Of a stretch of DNA of 33,925 nt, positions 23,508 through 33,900 are shown piece after piece. The translations under genes were made by a program, and so were the position numbers. Origin of the DNA: Verrucomicrobiota bacterium (GTDB taxonomy: Bacteria > Verrucomicrobiota > Verrucomicrobiia > Limisphaerales > JAHEOI01). Location of the stretch: contig JAHEOI010000014.1 in NCBI GenBank assembly GCA_018610125.1, positions 1 to 33,925 on the forward strand. The letters are read 5' to 3'. How positions within the stretch are numbered: position 1 is the stretch's first letter; every line of letters begins with the position of its first letter. The notes under the pieces were generated by a model. The model had not been told where the DNA came from and searched no databases. It saw only the letters and a program-made list of their open reading frames with translations.

Positions 23508-25043
23508 ATGAACGAGCAGAGCAGTGCAAAAGGACGATGGCTTTGGGCGGTGATCACAATCCTTTTCGCAGGAAGCCCGTTGGTTATGAACGGGGCGGAA
23601 GCGGAAGGGAAGCGTCCGAATATCATCTTTGTTTATGCCGATGACCATGCGTATCAAGCGATTCAATCGTATGGGGGATGGCTCTCCGAGTATGCGCCCA
23701 CGCCGAATATCGACCGGCTCGCGAGCGAAGGGATGTTGTTCCGAGAATGCTACGTCAGCAATTCCATTTGCGGGCCGATGCGCTCGGTTGTTCAGACCGG
23801 TAAGTACAGCCATCTGAATGGATTTTATCGGAACGGTCAGCGCTTCGATACGAGCCAACAGACTTTTCCGAAGCTGCTGCAGGAGGCCGGCTACCAAACG
23901 GCGATTGTCGGCAAGTGGCATTTGAAGGCCGAGCCGGTCGGTTACGATTATTACCATGTGCTTTATGGGCAGGGCCCTTATTATAATCCGGCAATGCGCA
24001 CGCCGGATGGGCGTGTCGAGCACACCGGTTACACGACCGACGTGATTACGGATGAGGCCTTGAAGTGGCTCAAGTCCAAGCGTGACCAAGACGAACCGTT
24101 CATGCTGATGTATCAGCACAAAGCGCCTCATCGGAATTGGCAGCCCGGGCCCGAACAGCTCTCGCTTTATGACGATGTGACATTGCCGGAGCCGGCGACC
24201 CTGTTTGACGATTATGCCGGCCGCGCCGGCCCGGTGAAAAACCAGAAGATGATGATCGCCAAGCATATGAACAAAGGCGATCTGAAGCTCCGGGTTCCGG
24301 GCGATCTCAATGAGACCCAGCGTTACCCTTGGAACGCGGCGTACCGCCCGAAGAATGAGGCGTTTCGTCAACAGAACCTCGAGGGAAAGGAGCTGGTCCG
24401 CTGGAAATACCAGCGCTATTTGAAGGATTACCTACGCTGTATTGCCTCGATCGATGCCAATTTGGGACGCTTGCTCGGCTACCTGAAAAAGTCCGGTTTG
24501 GCTGAAAACACCGTTGTCGTTTACAGCTCCGATCAAGGGTTTTATCTGGGCGAGCATGGCTGGTTCGATAAACGCTGGATTTATGAAGAATCGCTACGGA
24601 CTCCGTTGGTGGTCCGTTGGCCCGGCGTGACCGAGCCCGGCAGCGAAAACTCGCAGATCGTCTCACCGGTGGACTTTGCTCCGACCTTTTTGCAAATGGC
24701 GGGCGCGGAAGTCCCGAGCGATATGCAAGGGCGCAGCTTGGTTCCCTTATTGCAGGGGAAGAGGCCTAATGATTGGCGCGAGAGCTTCTATTATCACTAT
24801 TATGAGTATCCGGGGGCTCACAGTGTCCGGCGTCACTACGGGGTCGTTACCGACCGTTATAAGCTGGTCCACTTCTATAGGGAAGGCGAATGGGAGTTGC
24901 TCGATCTGAAGGCGAATCCGAAGGAGACAAAAAATTATTACGGCGAGGCCAAATACCAAGAGGTCCAGGAGCGACTGAAAACGGAGCTGAAACGGCTTCA
25001 AAAAGACTTAAAAGTGCCGGCGGATCAAACCAAGCTTTATTGA
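23508..25043 (+). CDS. Exported sulfatase (arylsulfatase / GlcNAc-6-sulfatase-like)
   Basis: The 511-residue protein has a signal peptide (hydrophobic core about 12-26). It carries the formylglycine sulfatase motif C-x-P-x-R as CGPMR, so Cys88 would be converted to formylglycine. Metal ligands are expected at Asp45-Asp46 (FVYADDHAY) and in YSSDQGFYLGEHG. Maturation motif GKYSHLNG and the GKWHLK block are also present. The SDQG...LGEHG form and the overall order resemble family S1 enzymes acting on glycan sulfates. The exact substrate is unknown, and the subfamily guess is inference. The start has AAGG seven bases upstream. It is followed by a second sulfatase after 68 bases. No maturating enzyme is in the window. 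Confidence 0.93.
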   Translation: MNEQSSAKGRWLWAVITILFAGSPLVMNGAEAEGKRPNIIFVYADDHAYQAIQSYGGWLSEYAPTPNIDRLASEGMLFRECYVSNSICGPMRSVVQTGKYSHLNGFYRNGQRFDTSQQTFPKLLQEAGYQTAIVGKWHLKAEPVGYDYYHVLYGQGPYYNPAMRTPDGRVEHTGYTTDVITDEALKWLKSKRDQDEPFMLMYQHKAPHRNWQPGPEQLSLYDDVTLPEPATLFDDYAGRAGPVKNQKMMIAKHMNKGDLKLRVPGDLNETQRYPWNAAYRPKNEAFRQQNLEGKELVRWKYQRYLKDYLRCIASIDANLGRLLGYLKKSGLAENTVVVYSSDQGFYLGEHGWFDKRWIYEESLRTPLVVRWPGVTEPGSENSQIVSPVDFAPTFLQMAGAEVPSDMQGRSLVPLLQGKRPNDWRESFYYHYYEYPGAHSVRRHYGVVTDRYKLVHFYREGEWELLDLKANPKETKNYYGEAKYQEVQERLKTELKRLQKDLKVPADQTKLY

Positions 25044-25111
25044 GCAGCGAGGCGTCGGTTTGTATCCGCGAAGGCGTTTGCAAGAGAAAGTCTCAACGAG
25101 AAAGCAAGCTG

Positions 25112-26506
25112 ATGAGAAACACGACGCGATTAAGAGGCCTGGGAAATGCTGTAATGGTGGCGGCGGCTGTCTTGGCGGGAGGTTTGAGCCTGCCCGGCCG
25201 GGCTGCGGCCGCCTCCCAGCCCAACATCATCTATGTTATGGCCGATGATTTGGGCTATGGGGATCTCGGCTGCTATGGTCAGGAGGAAATCAAGACGCCC
25301 AACATCGATCAGCTCGCCTCGGAAGGGATGCGATTTACCGACCATTATTCCGGTCAGACAGTTTGCCGTCCTTCTCGACTGAGCTTACGAACCGGTTACC
25401 ACACCGGGCACACCCCAATCGGCTCGAATGCCGATTATGACCTCGCCCCGAATGACCGCATCACCGCCAAGCTGCTGGGTGAGGCCGGCTACGCCGTTGG
25501 TGGAGTCGGTAAGTGGGCGCTGGGCGAAGCCGATACGACCGGGGCGCCACACAAGCAGGGCTTCGACCTTTGGTACGGTTACTTGAATCAGGTTGCGGCC
25601 CACAATTATTGGCCGGAGTTTCTTTGGCGAAATGGCCAAAAGATCGCACTGGAGAACGAAGTCGACTATGCCGATAGCGGTTACGCCAAGGGATTAAGCG
25701 GCGTTGCCACAAAAAAGGTCGATTACAGTCACGATCTCATGACAAGGGAGGCCCTTCGGTTTATCCGTAAGCACCAAAACGGCCCGTTCTTTTTCCAGGC
25801 GCATTACACCATCCCCCATGCCAATAACCAAGCGGGACGCCATGGAATGGAAGTCCCTGAATACGGGGAGTACAAAGATAAGGAATGGCCTGAGACCGAG
25901 AAGGGCTTTGCGGCGATGGTTACCCGATTGGACCGAGATGTCGGGCGTATCGTTGATCTCCTCCAGGAGCTTGGCATCGCCAAGGAGACGCTGGTCATCT
26001 TTACCTCTGACAATGGCCCTCATCACGAGGGAGGACACGATCATGCGTTTTTTAATTCGAATGGCCCATTACGCGGCTATAAGCGTGACCTTTACGAAGG
26101 GGGAATTCGGGTCCCGATGATTGCATGGTGGCCGGGTAAGATTGAAGCCGGGAGTGTGTCCGATCATGTCTCGGCCTTCTGGGATGTCATGCCCACAGCC
26201 TGTGAGGTTGCCGGTCTTGAGCCTCCGGGTGACATTGACGGGATTTCGTTTCTCCCTGAGCTCCTTGGCAAGCCCCAACGCAAGCATCACCACCTTTACT
26301 GGAAATTCAAAGGCAAGATCGCTTTGCGCCAGGGGAAATGGAAGCTCGTGCGCAATGGCAACGAAGAAGCTTACGAGCTTTACAATTTAAAAAAGGATCC
26401 CGGCGAACGCAAAAATCTGGCGAGTCACCGGCCCGAGCTTCTGCGGCAAATGAAAGCCACTGCCCGCAGCATCCGGAAAGAGGGCTCGGCCGATCTCGGT
26501 TTTTAA
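25112..26506 (+). CDS. Exported sulfatase (arylsulfatase A-like)
   Basis: From ATG 25112 the protein has 464 residues and a signal peptide (hydrophobic core about 10-28, Ala-rich cleavage area near 31-35). The open frame continues upstream into the previous sulfatase gene, but that part has no signal-like or family character. The formylglycine motif is CRPSR with Cys85. Metal-binding MADDLGYGD (43-51), the TGYHTGH maturation region, GVGKWALG and FTSDNGPHHEGGHD fit arylsulfatase family S1. It clearly differs in sequence from the upstream sulfatase, so this is not a recent tandem duplication. Both may desulfate successive positions on one glycan, which is inference. Confidence 0.93.
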   Translation: MRNTTRLRGLGNAVMVAAAVLAGGLSLPGRAAAASQPNIIYVMADDLGYGDLGCYGQEEIKTPNIDQLASEGMRFTDHYSGQTVCRPSRLSLRTGYHTGHTPIGSNADYDLAPNDRITAKLLGEAGYAVGGVGKWALGEADTTGAPHKQGFDLWYGYLNQVAAHNYWPEFLWRNGQKIALENEVDYADSGYAKGLSGVATKKVDYSHDLMTREALRFIRKHQNGPFFFQAHYTIPHANNQAGRHGMEVPEYGEYKDKEWPETEKGFAAMVTRLDRDVGRIVDLLQELGIAKETLVIFTSDNGPHHEGGHDHAFFNSNGPLRGYKRDLYEGGIRVPMIAWWPGKIEAGSVSDHVSAFWDVMPTACEVAGLEPPGDIDGISFLPELLGKPQRKHHHLYWKFKGKIALRQGKWKLVRNGNEEAYELYNLKKDPGERKNLASHRPELLRQMKATARSIRKEGSADLGF

Positions 26507-26629
26507 AATCAAGCTTGACTGCGGCCAAAATGGGTCGATCATGCATGGTATGCTCGGCGGCAGGGTGGAAGTCTTGTCGTTACGACCGCAAGGTTAAGAG
26601 CATGACAAAAAAGAAATTCGGCCATTGAA

Positions 26630-26661
26630 TGGGGACTGGTTCCGTATCGGGACGGTCCCCA
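26630..26661 (+). terminator. Imperfect hairpin after the sulfatase pair
   Basis: TGGGGAC (26630-26636) pairs with GTCCCCA (26655-26661), with a further four inner pairs (one G:U) around a small interior loop. The downstream sequence TCTTTGTT is T-rich but not a clean T tract. It may terminate the sulfatase transcript or be an extragenic repeat. Confidence 0.4.
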
Positions 26662-26697
26662 TCTTTGTTCCAGCCGTGTGTCGGCGCGTGAATCCAT

Positions 26698-27744
26698 ATG
26701 AAGCACCTGAGCGATTCAATCCCTTATGTCGGGGCCTGTGTTCTTATTATTTGCCTTGCCGGTTGTGGCGAGTCGAAGCGTTCAGCCTCGGAGGAGAAGG
26801 AAGGGGCCAATGCCAAGAGTCAGACAAGCACCGATGCGGTCTCGGCCACGAACGCGGGTCGACCCGAGCTTAGAGTGAAGTGGCCGCAGGGGAAGGCATT
26901 TCGATATAAGATTGCCGAGGACCGTAAGCTTGAAATCCAATCCCCCTTTCGACCGGAGCCGCGGCAGCGTCACCTTTCACAAACCCGGGAAATCGAAGTT
27001 TCGGTGCTGGAAAGCAGCGATACGGCTGGTGCCAAGCTTGGGATCGAGGTGACAGCACTCAAGTTCCGGCGAGAGCGGGCCAGTGGTGTGGAGACCTTTG
27101 ATTCCGGCACAGGGGGAACGGGTCACTCTGAGGGAGATCCGGAGCTGGTCAAGATTTTTGGCGGGCTGGTAGGCGAGCGCGTTATTGGGCAGGCAGGCTC
27201 GGACGGGCGTTTGAAGCGGATTGAAGCAGGTGCCATGGTGGATAAGGCAACGCTGAGGGCTTCGGGGTATTGGCGTGGTATGGCCGAGGCCTTGTTTGAC
27301 TCCGAAAATTTGAGCTTTTTCCTGTCGCCGATCCAAGCCCGGACGAATCGGTTGACTGACGGTATGGAGTGGGAGGCAGTGTTTTCAAGGAATTACGGAA
27401 GGGTCGGTGAGCTTCGCGGCGTTGGGACTTACCAGGTCGAGACATGGACACCTGGAAATGGAACCGAGAAAAAATCGGTGATGGTGGCGTTTGATGGCAG
27501 TCTGCAGTCGGCCAAGCCGGCGTCCGGCAAAGAGCGGGCGTATAAGCTAAAAGATGGCAGCATTTCTGGGCAGCTTCGCTTCGATCCATACAAGGGACGT
27601 CTCATTTCAAGTGAATGGAAAGAAGAGATGACCTTCCAACGCGAAGTACCGATGCCGCCGGGGAATAGCGGCAACGGAGGAGAAAGGAAGCGGCCGACCT
27701 CCAGCGTGCGACTCTCTCAAAAGGTCACCGTCAAGCTCCAATAG
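26698..27744 (+). CDS. Putative lipoprotein of unknown function
   Basis: The 348-residue product has a short N-terminal hydrophobic segment ending in a lipobox, CLAGC, with lipid attachment expected at Cys23. A low-complexity Ser/Thr/Ala/Glu linker follows (about 24-54). The rest is beta-rich, starting LRVKWPQGKAFRYKI, and contains SFFLSPI and a repeated-strand C-terminal half with LRFDPYKGRLISSEW. The opening resembles DUF6263-type secreted proteins, but I am not sure of that. No catalytic motif was seen. No ribosome site is evident before the ATG. It follows the sulfatases by 191 bases on the same strand and faces the large CotH-like gene on the other strand. Confidence 0.65.
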   Translation: MKHLSDSIPYVGACVLIICLAGCGESKRSASEEKEGANAKSQTSTDAVSATNAGRPELRVKWPQGKAFRYKIAEDRKLEIQSPFRPEPRQRHLSQTREIEVSVLESSDTAGAKLGIEVTALKFRRERASGVETFDSGTGGTGHSEGDPELVKIFGGLVGERVIGQAGSDGRLKRIEAGAMVDKATLRASGYWRGMAEALFDSENLSFFLSPIQARTNRLTDGMEWEAVFSRNYGRVGELRGVGTYQVETWTPGNGTEKKSVMVAFDGSLQSAKPASGKERAYKLKDGSISGQLRFDPYKGRLISSEWKEEMTFQREVPMPPGNSGNGGERKRPTSSVRLSQKVTVKLQ

Positions 27745-27946
27745 ACGGTCTTTGGACGGTAAGGCATAAGGGGGCGGTTCCGGACTTTCGATCCTAGGGT
27801 CACGATAAGTGACAGGGCGCACGGTAAATGAGGGAGGATGGATCCGGTTAAGCGATGGATTCCGTCAAAGGAATTGACCGGAGCCGGTAAAAGCGGCAGC
27901 CATTGTTGCTCCGATACGAAGAAATCGCTCGCATTGCTGGCAGAGC

Positions 27947-30900
27947 TCATGGACTTGAAGCCGCCAACCGGTAAAAATAATCCTGATCCTTGCTGTCAAT
28001 GGCATCGCGCACCTTGATCCGACCCGTTGTAACCTGGGCTTCGATATGCTTTCGCTCTTTCCAAGCTGAGGTTTCCAGTGATGAGGTTCTCAAAAGGGTG
28101 TAGGAACGCCCGGCAACAGCCGTAAAGGTAATCGTGATTGTATCCCCTTGACGACGGATGCTGCTGAGCTCAAGGCGGCTTCGCTGATCCCAGGGGTGGG
28201 TACCGCCGGCATACTCTTGTCGATTCGTTTGGCCGTCGTCATCCGCATCCAGGGCGCCATCGGTTGTATCCAAGGGGTCAAGCCCATGGCTTACCTCCCA
28301 GCGGTTTGAAATGCCATCGTTGTCACGGTCCGCATTAATCTCTTCAGCAGACGCGTAGCCTGGGGTCGGGGGCGCTGCTGCTGTCCAATGCATGGGATCG
28401 TTTGGGTACAACCATCCATCCAAGCGCTTCAACGAGGCGCCGTCGCCGTCGGCATCGGCAGGCCAGGGAAGATCATCCGAGTAATTGATTGCATCCATCG
28501 AGACGTAGACCGGCTGAGTTGGCTGACCTCCCTCGAGCTCTCGAGGAGAAGCCCGGCGCGAAAGGACAACCCTTTCTCCGGCATTGTCGAGCCGGCCGTT
28601 GTAAGGTCCCACGATGACGCTATCGCCCGAGGGATCATATCGATCTCGGAAGGCTGCCAAGGCTTGCGATCCTTCCGAGGGCTCGAAGGCGACGACGACA
28701 AGGGCGCCGAAGGAAGGGAGTGTCACCTTGGGCAAATCAAAGCGAATCCCCTCTTCAACTCGCCATTTGGCGTCGCCGAGCGACACGCTCTGTTGCTGTC
28801 GATTTTGGAGCTCAATGAACTCAAACTGTGAGGCATTCGCTTGAGAGCCTGTTTCCGGTGGATGGTACATAATCTCGCTGATGACGAGCGGACTGATCAA
28901 CGGGTAGGCATTGGGGCGGCCTGTTCCAAGACGAAAGGCCTCCAAAGTGATCGGTCGCTGGATGCCGAATGTCGGCTGGCGCATTCGGGCGAGCTGCTGA
29001 CCATCGCTTGTGGCATGTCGTCCCAAAGACGTGTTAAGCGTCGTGGGGACCAATGGGAAATGCGTCCTGTGGCCTGTGAGGTCACCCGTTTGATCGACCG
29101 CAGAAAGATAGACTGACTGATCCTCGATGCCGTTTAGATCGAATGCCGAAATCGAGCCCGCTCCGCCGCCCAGTTGCTGCTCGTAAATGACGTGGAACCC
29201 ATTGCCAGGAATGACCGTGTCGGCGGGAATTCGATATTTTGTAAAAATGCCGGCTGTATCGCTAAGGTGCCAGCCGCCGATGCGCACCGTGCTATCGGTC
29301 GGATTATGCAGCTCGATTGCGTCCTCAAGCGGCGCTTCGGTATTACTGAGGACCTCATTGATACGGATAGGCAGGGGGAGATAATTGCTGGCTTCGGGGC
29401 TTCCAGTCCTTCGAAATTGAGCGATCCGCTCTTTTCCGTCCGGCAACCGCCCTTGAGAGACGCCATCGGCTTGCTCGTCGAAGCGAATAGTGTCGATGGC
29501 TGCCTGATCCGAACTGGAAAGCCCGATCGATTCCCCGTCCCCCGAGAGCTTGAAGTTGAGGTGGGTCGGTCCCGTGGTCGGGCGATCGTCAGCCTCGAAC
29601 TTTAAGAAGGCATCGGCGCCGGCGCCGATAAAGGAGTGGGCCGGCAATTGGTATTGCCCCGGCTCGTTCGGATCATCGGTCAGAAAAAATCCGCCGATAT
29701 CGACCGGATGGCTGTTTGGGTTGTAGAGCTCGAGCCAGTCCTCGCCCGAATCAGGGCGGGCCATCCACTCGTTCACTTTCAAGGAGGTCGCGGGGCTAAG
29801 CTGAGCAGGTTGATTGGGCTCGCGGGGTGTTCGGCGGGTTAGTTGCCATTGAGCCGGCGATTCGGGAATGCGACCGATGGAGCGATTTCGCGGCAGAGGG
29901 CCGAACGAAATTGAGTCGATCAGCTTCTTGCTTTCGGAAGCCGAATCGAGGAGGTACAGGGAGTCGCCATCACGATCGAGATTGATATTGGCGCCCGAGG
30001 ATGGGCCCTCCTGATTAAGCTCGATCACAAGGTATTCGCCTGGAGCGATGGCGGTCCCTTCCGGGAACCTCCATTGACGGTCACCGGATAGGCGGTCGCT
30101 CAGGGAAAACTGAGACAAGTCGACCGATGTGGCTCCCGGATTGTACAATTCGACCCAATCTGATTTAGAGGGGGACCCCGCGAGCCCGGTTGAGGTGTTT
30201 GCAGAGACCTCATTCAAGACGACGATCGGATCACCGGTACGCGGGTCTGGATTGTCGGCCCCCGGAGTCGGTTTCGGCAGCTTGCGATAAAGCCCCTTAC
30301 CGGTTTCCTTGGGCCCTTGAGAGACGTCCGTAGTCTGAGGGCCATACACGACTCGGTCGATCTCGCTTCTTCTCTTCTGAAACAACGCTAACATGCCCGA
30401 GTCTGGAGACAGCCTAAAGTCGAGATGGTTTGCGTTCCCTTGAGGTTGGCTATCTGCAATGAACACTCGATATCCATTGGCGGAGATGAAGGTAAGTGGA
30501 GCAATGTTGTGGCGCAGCGGCGTCGTATTCGGGGCGTCGGTCAACGCGAGCTTCCCGAGAGCCACCGGCAGCGCTTCCGGATTATGGATTTCGACGAAAT
30601 CCTCTTCGAAGCCGGATTGGCTTGTATCCGTCAGCCATTCATTAATCACCAGCGCTATAGGATCGCCGACAGGTTGAGCGACGTTCGGTTTGCCGAAGGT
30701 CGGTTGGGTCAGTCCCCAGCCGGTTTGCGGGATGCGTCCGATTGAAAGATCAGTGATTTGGGGCCCAAATTTGACGGAATCCAACTCCCGGCCTCCATTG
30801 CCGGGGCGATCGAGAAGATGCAAGGCTTCTCCGTCTCCGTCCAAGGCAAACCCGAGGTGGAGGCCGGGACCCTCATTGTCATCGTCGGCTTGCAGGACCA

Positions 30901-33900
30901 AATAAGTCCTGCCGGGTAGGGTGACGCCTTCCGGAAAAACGAACTTGTGCGGTTCCGTGAGATCGTCCGTCAAACGGTAGCCGGTCAGGTTAATGGGGGA
31001 ATCACTTTGATTGTAAAGCTCGACGAGATCAGAAAGCTCGCCGTTGTGGCGGATGCTGTCATTACGGGCCAGAAGCTCGCTGATTTGCAGCGCAGGCGAA
31101 GCCGGATCAACCTGCCAACGGTCCGAGGGGGTCGCCTGACCCTTGTCCTGCCATACCCCGGCCGCGTCCCTGCCGATAACGTGCACTTGATGCCAGCCTG
31201 CTCCCAAATCGCTCAAAACGATCGGCTCGCTAATTGGGATCGCTCGACTCAATGGATTTTGATCGAGCCGGTAGCGATAATGGGTTAGTCCGGGGCCGCT
31301 AACCCGCAGGATTGTCTCTGTTTGCGGGGTTGGAGAGCCGGGCTCTCCAGTGATGCGGGGACCGTGCGGGACTTGGGCGCCGATATCGCTGCCGTTGGGA
31401 CCGGCATTGATGGCCGGTGAGCCCGGGCGTAGATGAAAATCATCCGGTGGATTGACAAAGCGTGGCGCACCTTCGGCATTATGGCTTCCAAATTCGTGAT
31501 AATCCGCGGGAAGAAGGGAATAATCAATCCGAACTTCGGTTTTGCCCCATGTCGGATGACTCCGGTAGGCGTCCTCCAAGACAGAGTCATTCTTGGCGAA
31601 GATTGTCCCCAAAATGGCCGCCCCTCTACCGGGGGTGCCGGCATTGTTGCGGTGAAAATCGATGGCAGCGATGGCTGATCCGAAGATCGTATTGTGTTCC
31701 AGAGTGGCGAAGGAATCGCCGCGAATCAATAGAGCATAGTCGTTATCGAAAAAGAAATTCCGCACCAGATGCGGATGCGCCTGCATGTCTGCGACGATAC
31801 TGGAAACACGGTTTTCGGCGGCGGAGTCGCTCCTTCCAAAATGACCAAACCGGTTAGCCTGGATGAAGGCTTTCGCCGATTCGAGGTGGATTGCTGGGAC
31901 ACGCCCTCCTGAGAACCGATTGCGACGAATCTGAATCACGGTATCGGCTTCGCGTGGTGCGTAATGGACCAACGCACCCTCATCCGAACCGGTGATTTTG
32001 CCGAATTCATTCCCCACGATCTCAAGGAAAGGGTCGGACGCAAGGAGGCTGTCGCTGAAGATCATGGCATAGGGCTGCGAGGAAAAAATGCAGTCACGGA
32101 TCTCCAATGAAGACCGTGACGCCTCGATAGCTCGTCCGGCAATGTCAGCGAAACTACTTCGACGTATCTCGACGATGGCTTTGTCGGCAAATACTGCCTC
32201 CCGGTCCGCGGCGGTTGACCGGATATCCACAAAGGCAAGCCGGTTCTTGGTCTGGGCATCCACCAATCGGATTCCATTCCAGGTGGCATCGTTTTCCGGC
32301 GGGCTCGAAAGGCGGATTCGGTCAACGTCGCTCCCCACGGCAACCAGACGCCCTTGCACCTCGATGCCGGTGCCGGATTGAAAATAGACAGTGGTTCCAG
32401 GCTCAATCGTCAACGTAGTCTCGGACGGTACCGTAACACGGTCTTGAACCAGATATGGGCCTTGCTCGGGAGACCAACGAGTGTCCTGGGTTAACTCACC
32501 TCTAACCGGCGTTGTCGAGGCCGGCTCATACCAGACCTCGACGGACTTTCGCTCAAGTCGACTCCCACTGGGGTCAAGCGATTCGATGAGGACTCGATTG
32601 ATTCCCGGATACAATGCCACATTTTCTTTTTTCCACTCGGCTTTAAACGCCGTCCATGTAGCGGACTCGCCTTCAACACGAACGGCTCCGGTTTTCAAGG
32701 CGTTGGCGCGACCCCGCAGGGTGATGGAGGGTTGAGTTGTATGTAAAAAACCGTTTTTCGTCGGTAAATCGGGCGACACCTCGATGGTTTGCGGAATCAA
32801 CTGACGGATTGCCTGGCGTCGAGCGGCTGCCCAATCCTGCATGCGTTGGACCACTTCCGGCGGTACGTAGTCAGCCAACATATCCTCGATCAATGGATTG
32901 AATACGTTTGACGAAAACGTGGTTTGGCTGAGATCGATAAGTTGTCGATAATAGAGCCGTGAGAAGGGAGGCCACCTCAGGAGGCGATCGAACGTCGGCA
33001 TGTTGATGGCCCCGAAGATGGTGCCCTTGCCAAGGATGACGGCTTCCGTCGAGCCACGGTGGTCGCCTTCGCCCAGTATCGTATCAAGATCGTGAGAGAT
33101 CAGTCGAAAACGGCGGTCGGCCTCGCCCCGATAAAGATAATAGTCGTCGCCGAAACCGGTCGAAAGGTTGCTTTCGCGATTATTGAACAGGGCCATCAAG
33201 GCGAAATAGCGCATCCATTGCCGGACTGCAGCCACACGCTTGGCTTCTTGAGTGTAATCGGCTTTGGGAGCGTTGTTGAGAGTCTGTGTCAGCTCCAGCA
33301 AGTCACTCCAATCGGCTTCGCTTCGGTTGGTCTCTTTTGAATAACTGTTGGTATAGGCCTGATAATCCGGTCCGCGATAACCAAGATCGGCGGGCTCGTT
33401 ATCCCGAAATCCTTTATAGAGATTGCCCCCGTTATCCTCGGGAAAATGACGGTCGACAAACTCGCTATTCAAGGCCTCCTTGGCGACGTAGGATCCATAA
33501 GTCCGGGTGCGCGGGCCGGAGAGTGTGGCGTCATCATTATTGACGCGAAGTTGCACAGCCGTCGCGAAGCCGGATGGCACACCGGCATGAAGGCTTAGGA
33601 CGGCCCCGATATGCTGAGCATAAGAGTACTGTGCGTTCAGATTGAGCTCGGTCTGTTCTTTCCAGGGAACGTCGCTTCGGAAATTGACTTGATAGTTATT
33701 CGGCTGGCGATTCCGGGTGCCTTGCCCTCGATTGCGGATCCCCACGAGGTATCGAATTTGGGTACCGGTGCCGTCGACACTGATAAATGTGCCGTTCATT
33801 TCGGCGTTGCTCTTTGCCGCGCCTGTCAGCGGGGCCGAGCCGATAGCGTCAAGCTCCGCGCGCTCGGCGGCGGTCATGATGATCTTATAAAGCGGCTGCG

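Noticed and set aside
24890..25111. 74-residue N-terminal extension of the second sulfatase
   Set aside because: It lies inside the first sulfatase gene and would bury the signal peptide. ATG 25112 restores it at the N-terminus.
27745..27946. Terminator between the lipoprotein gene and the giant CotH-like gene
   Set aside because: Only a five-base stem (27799-27813) without a T tract was found, which is too weak to call.
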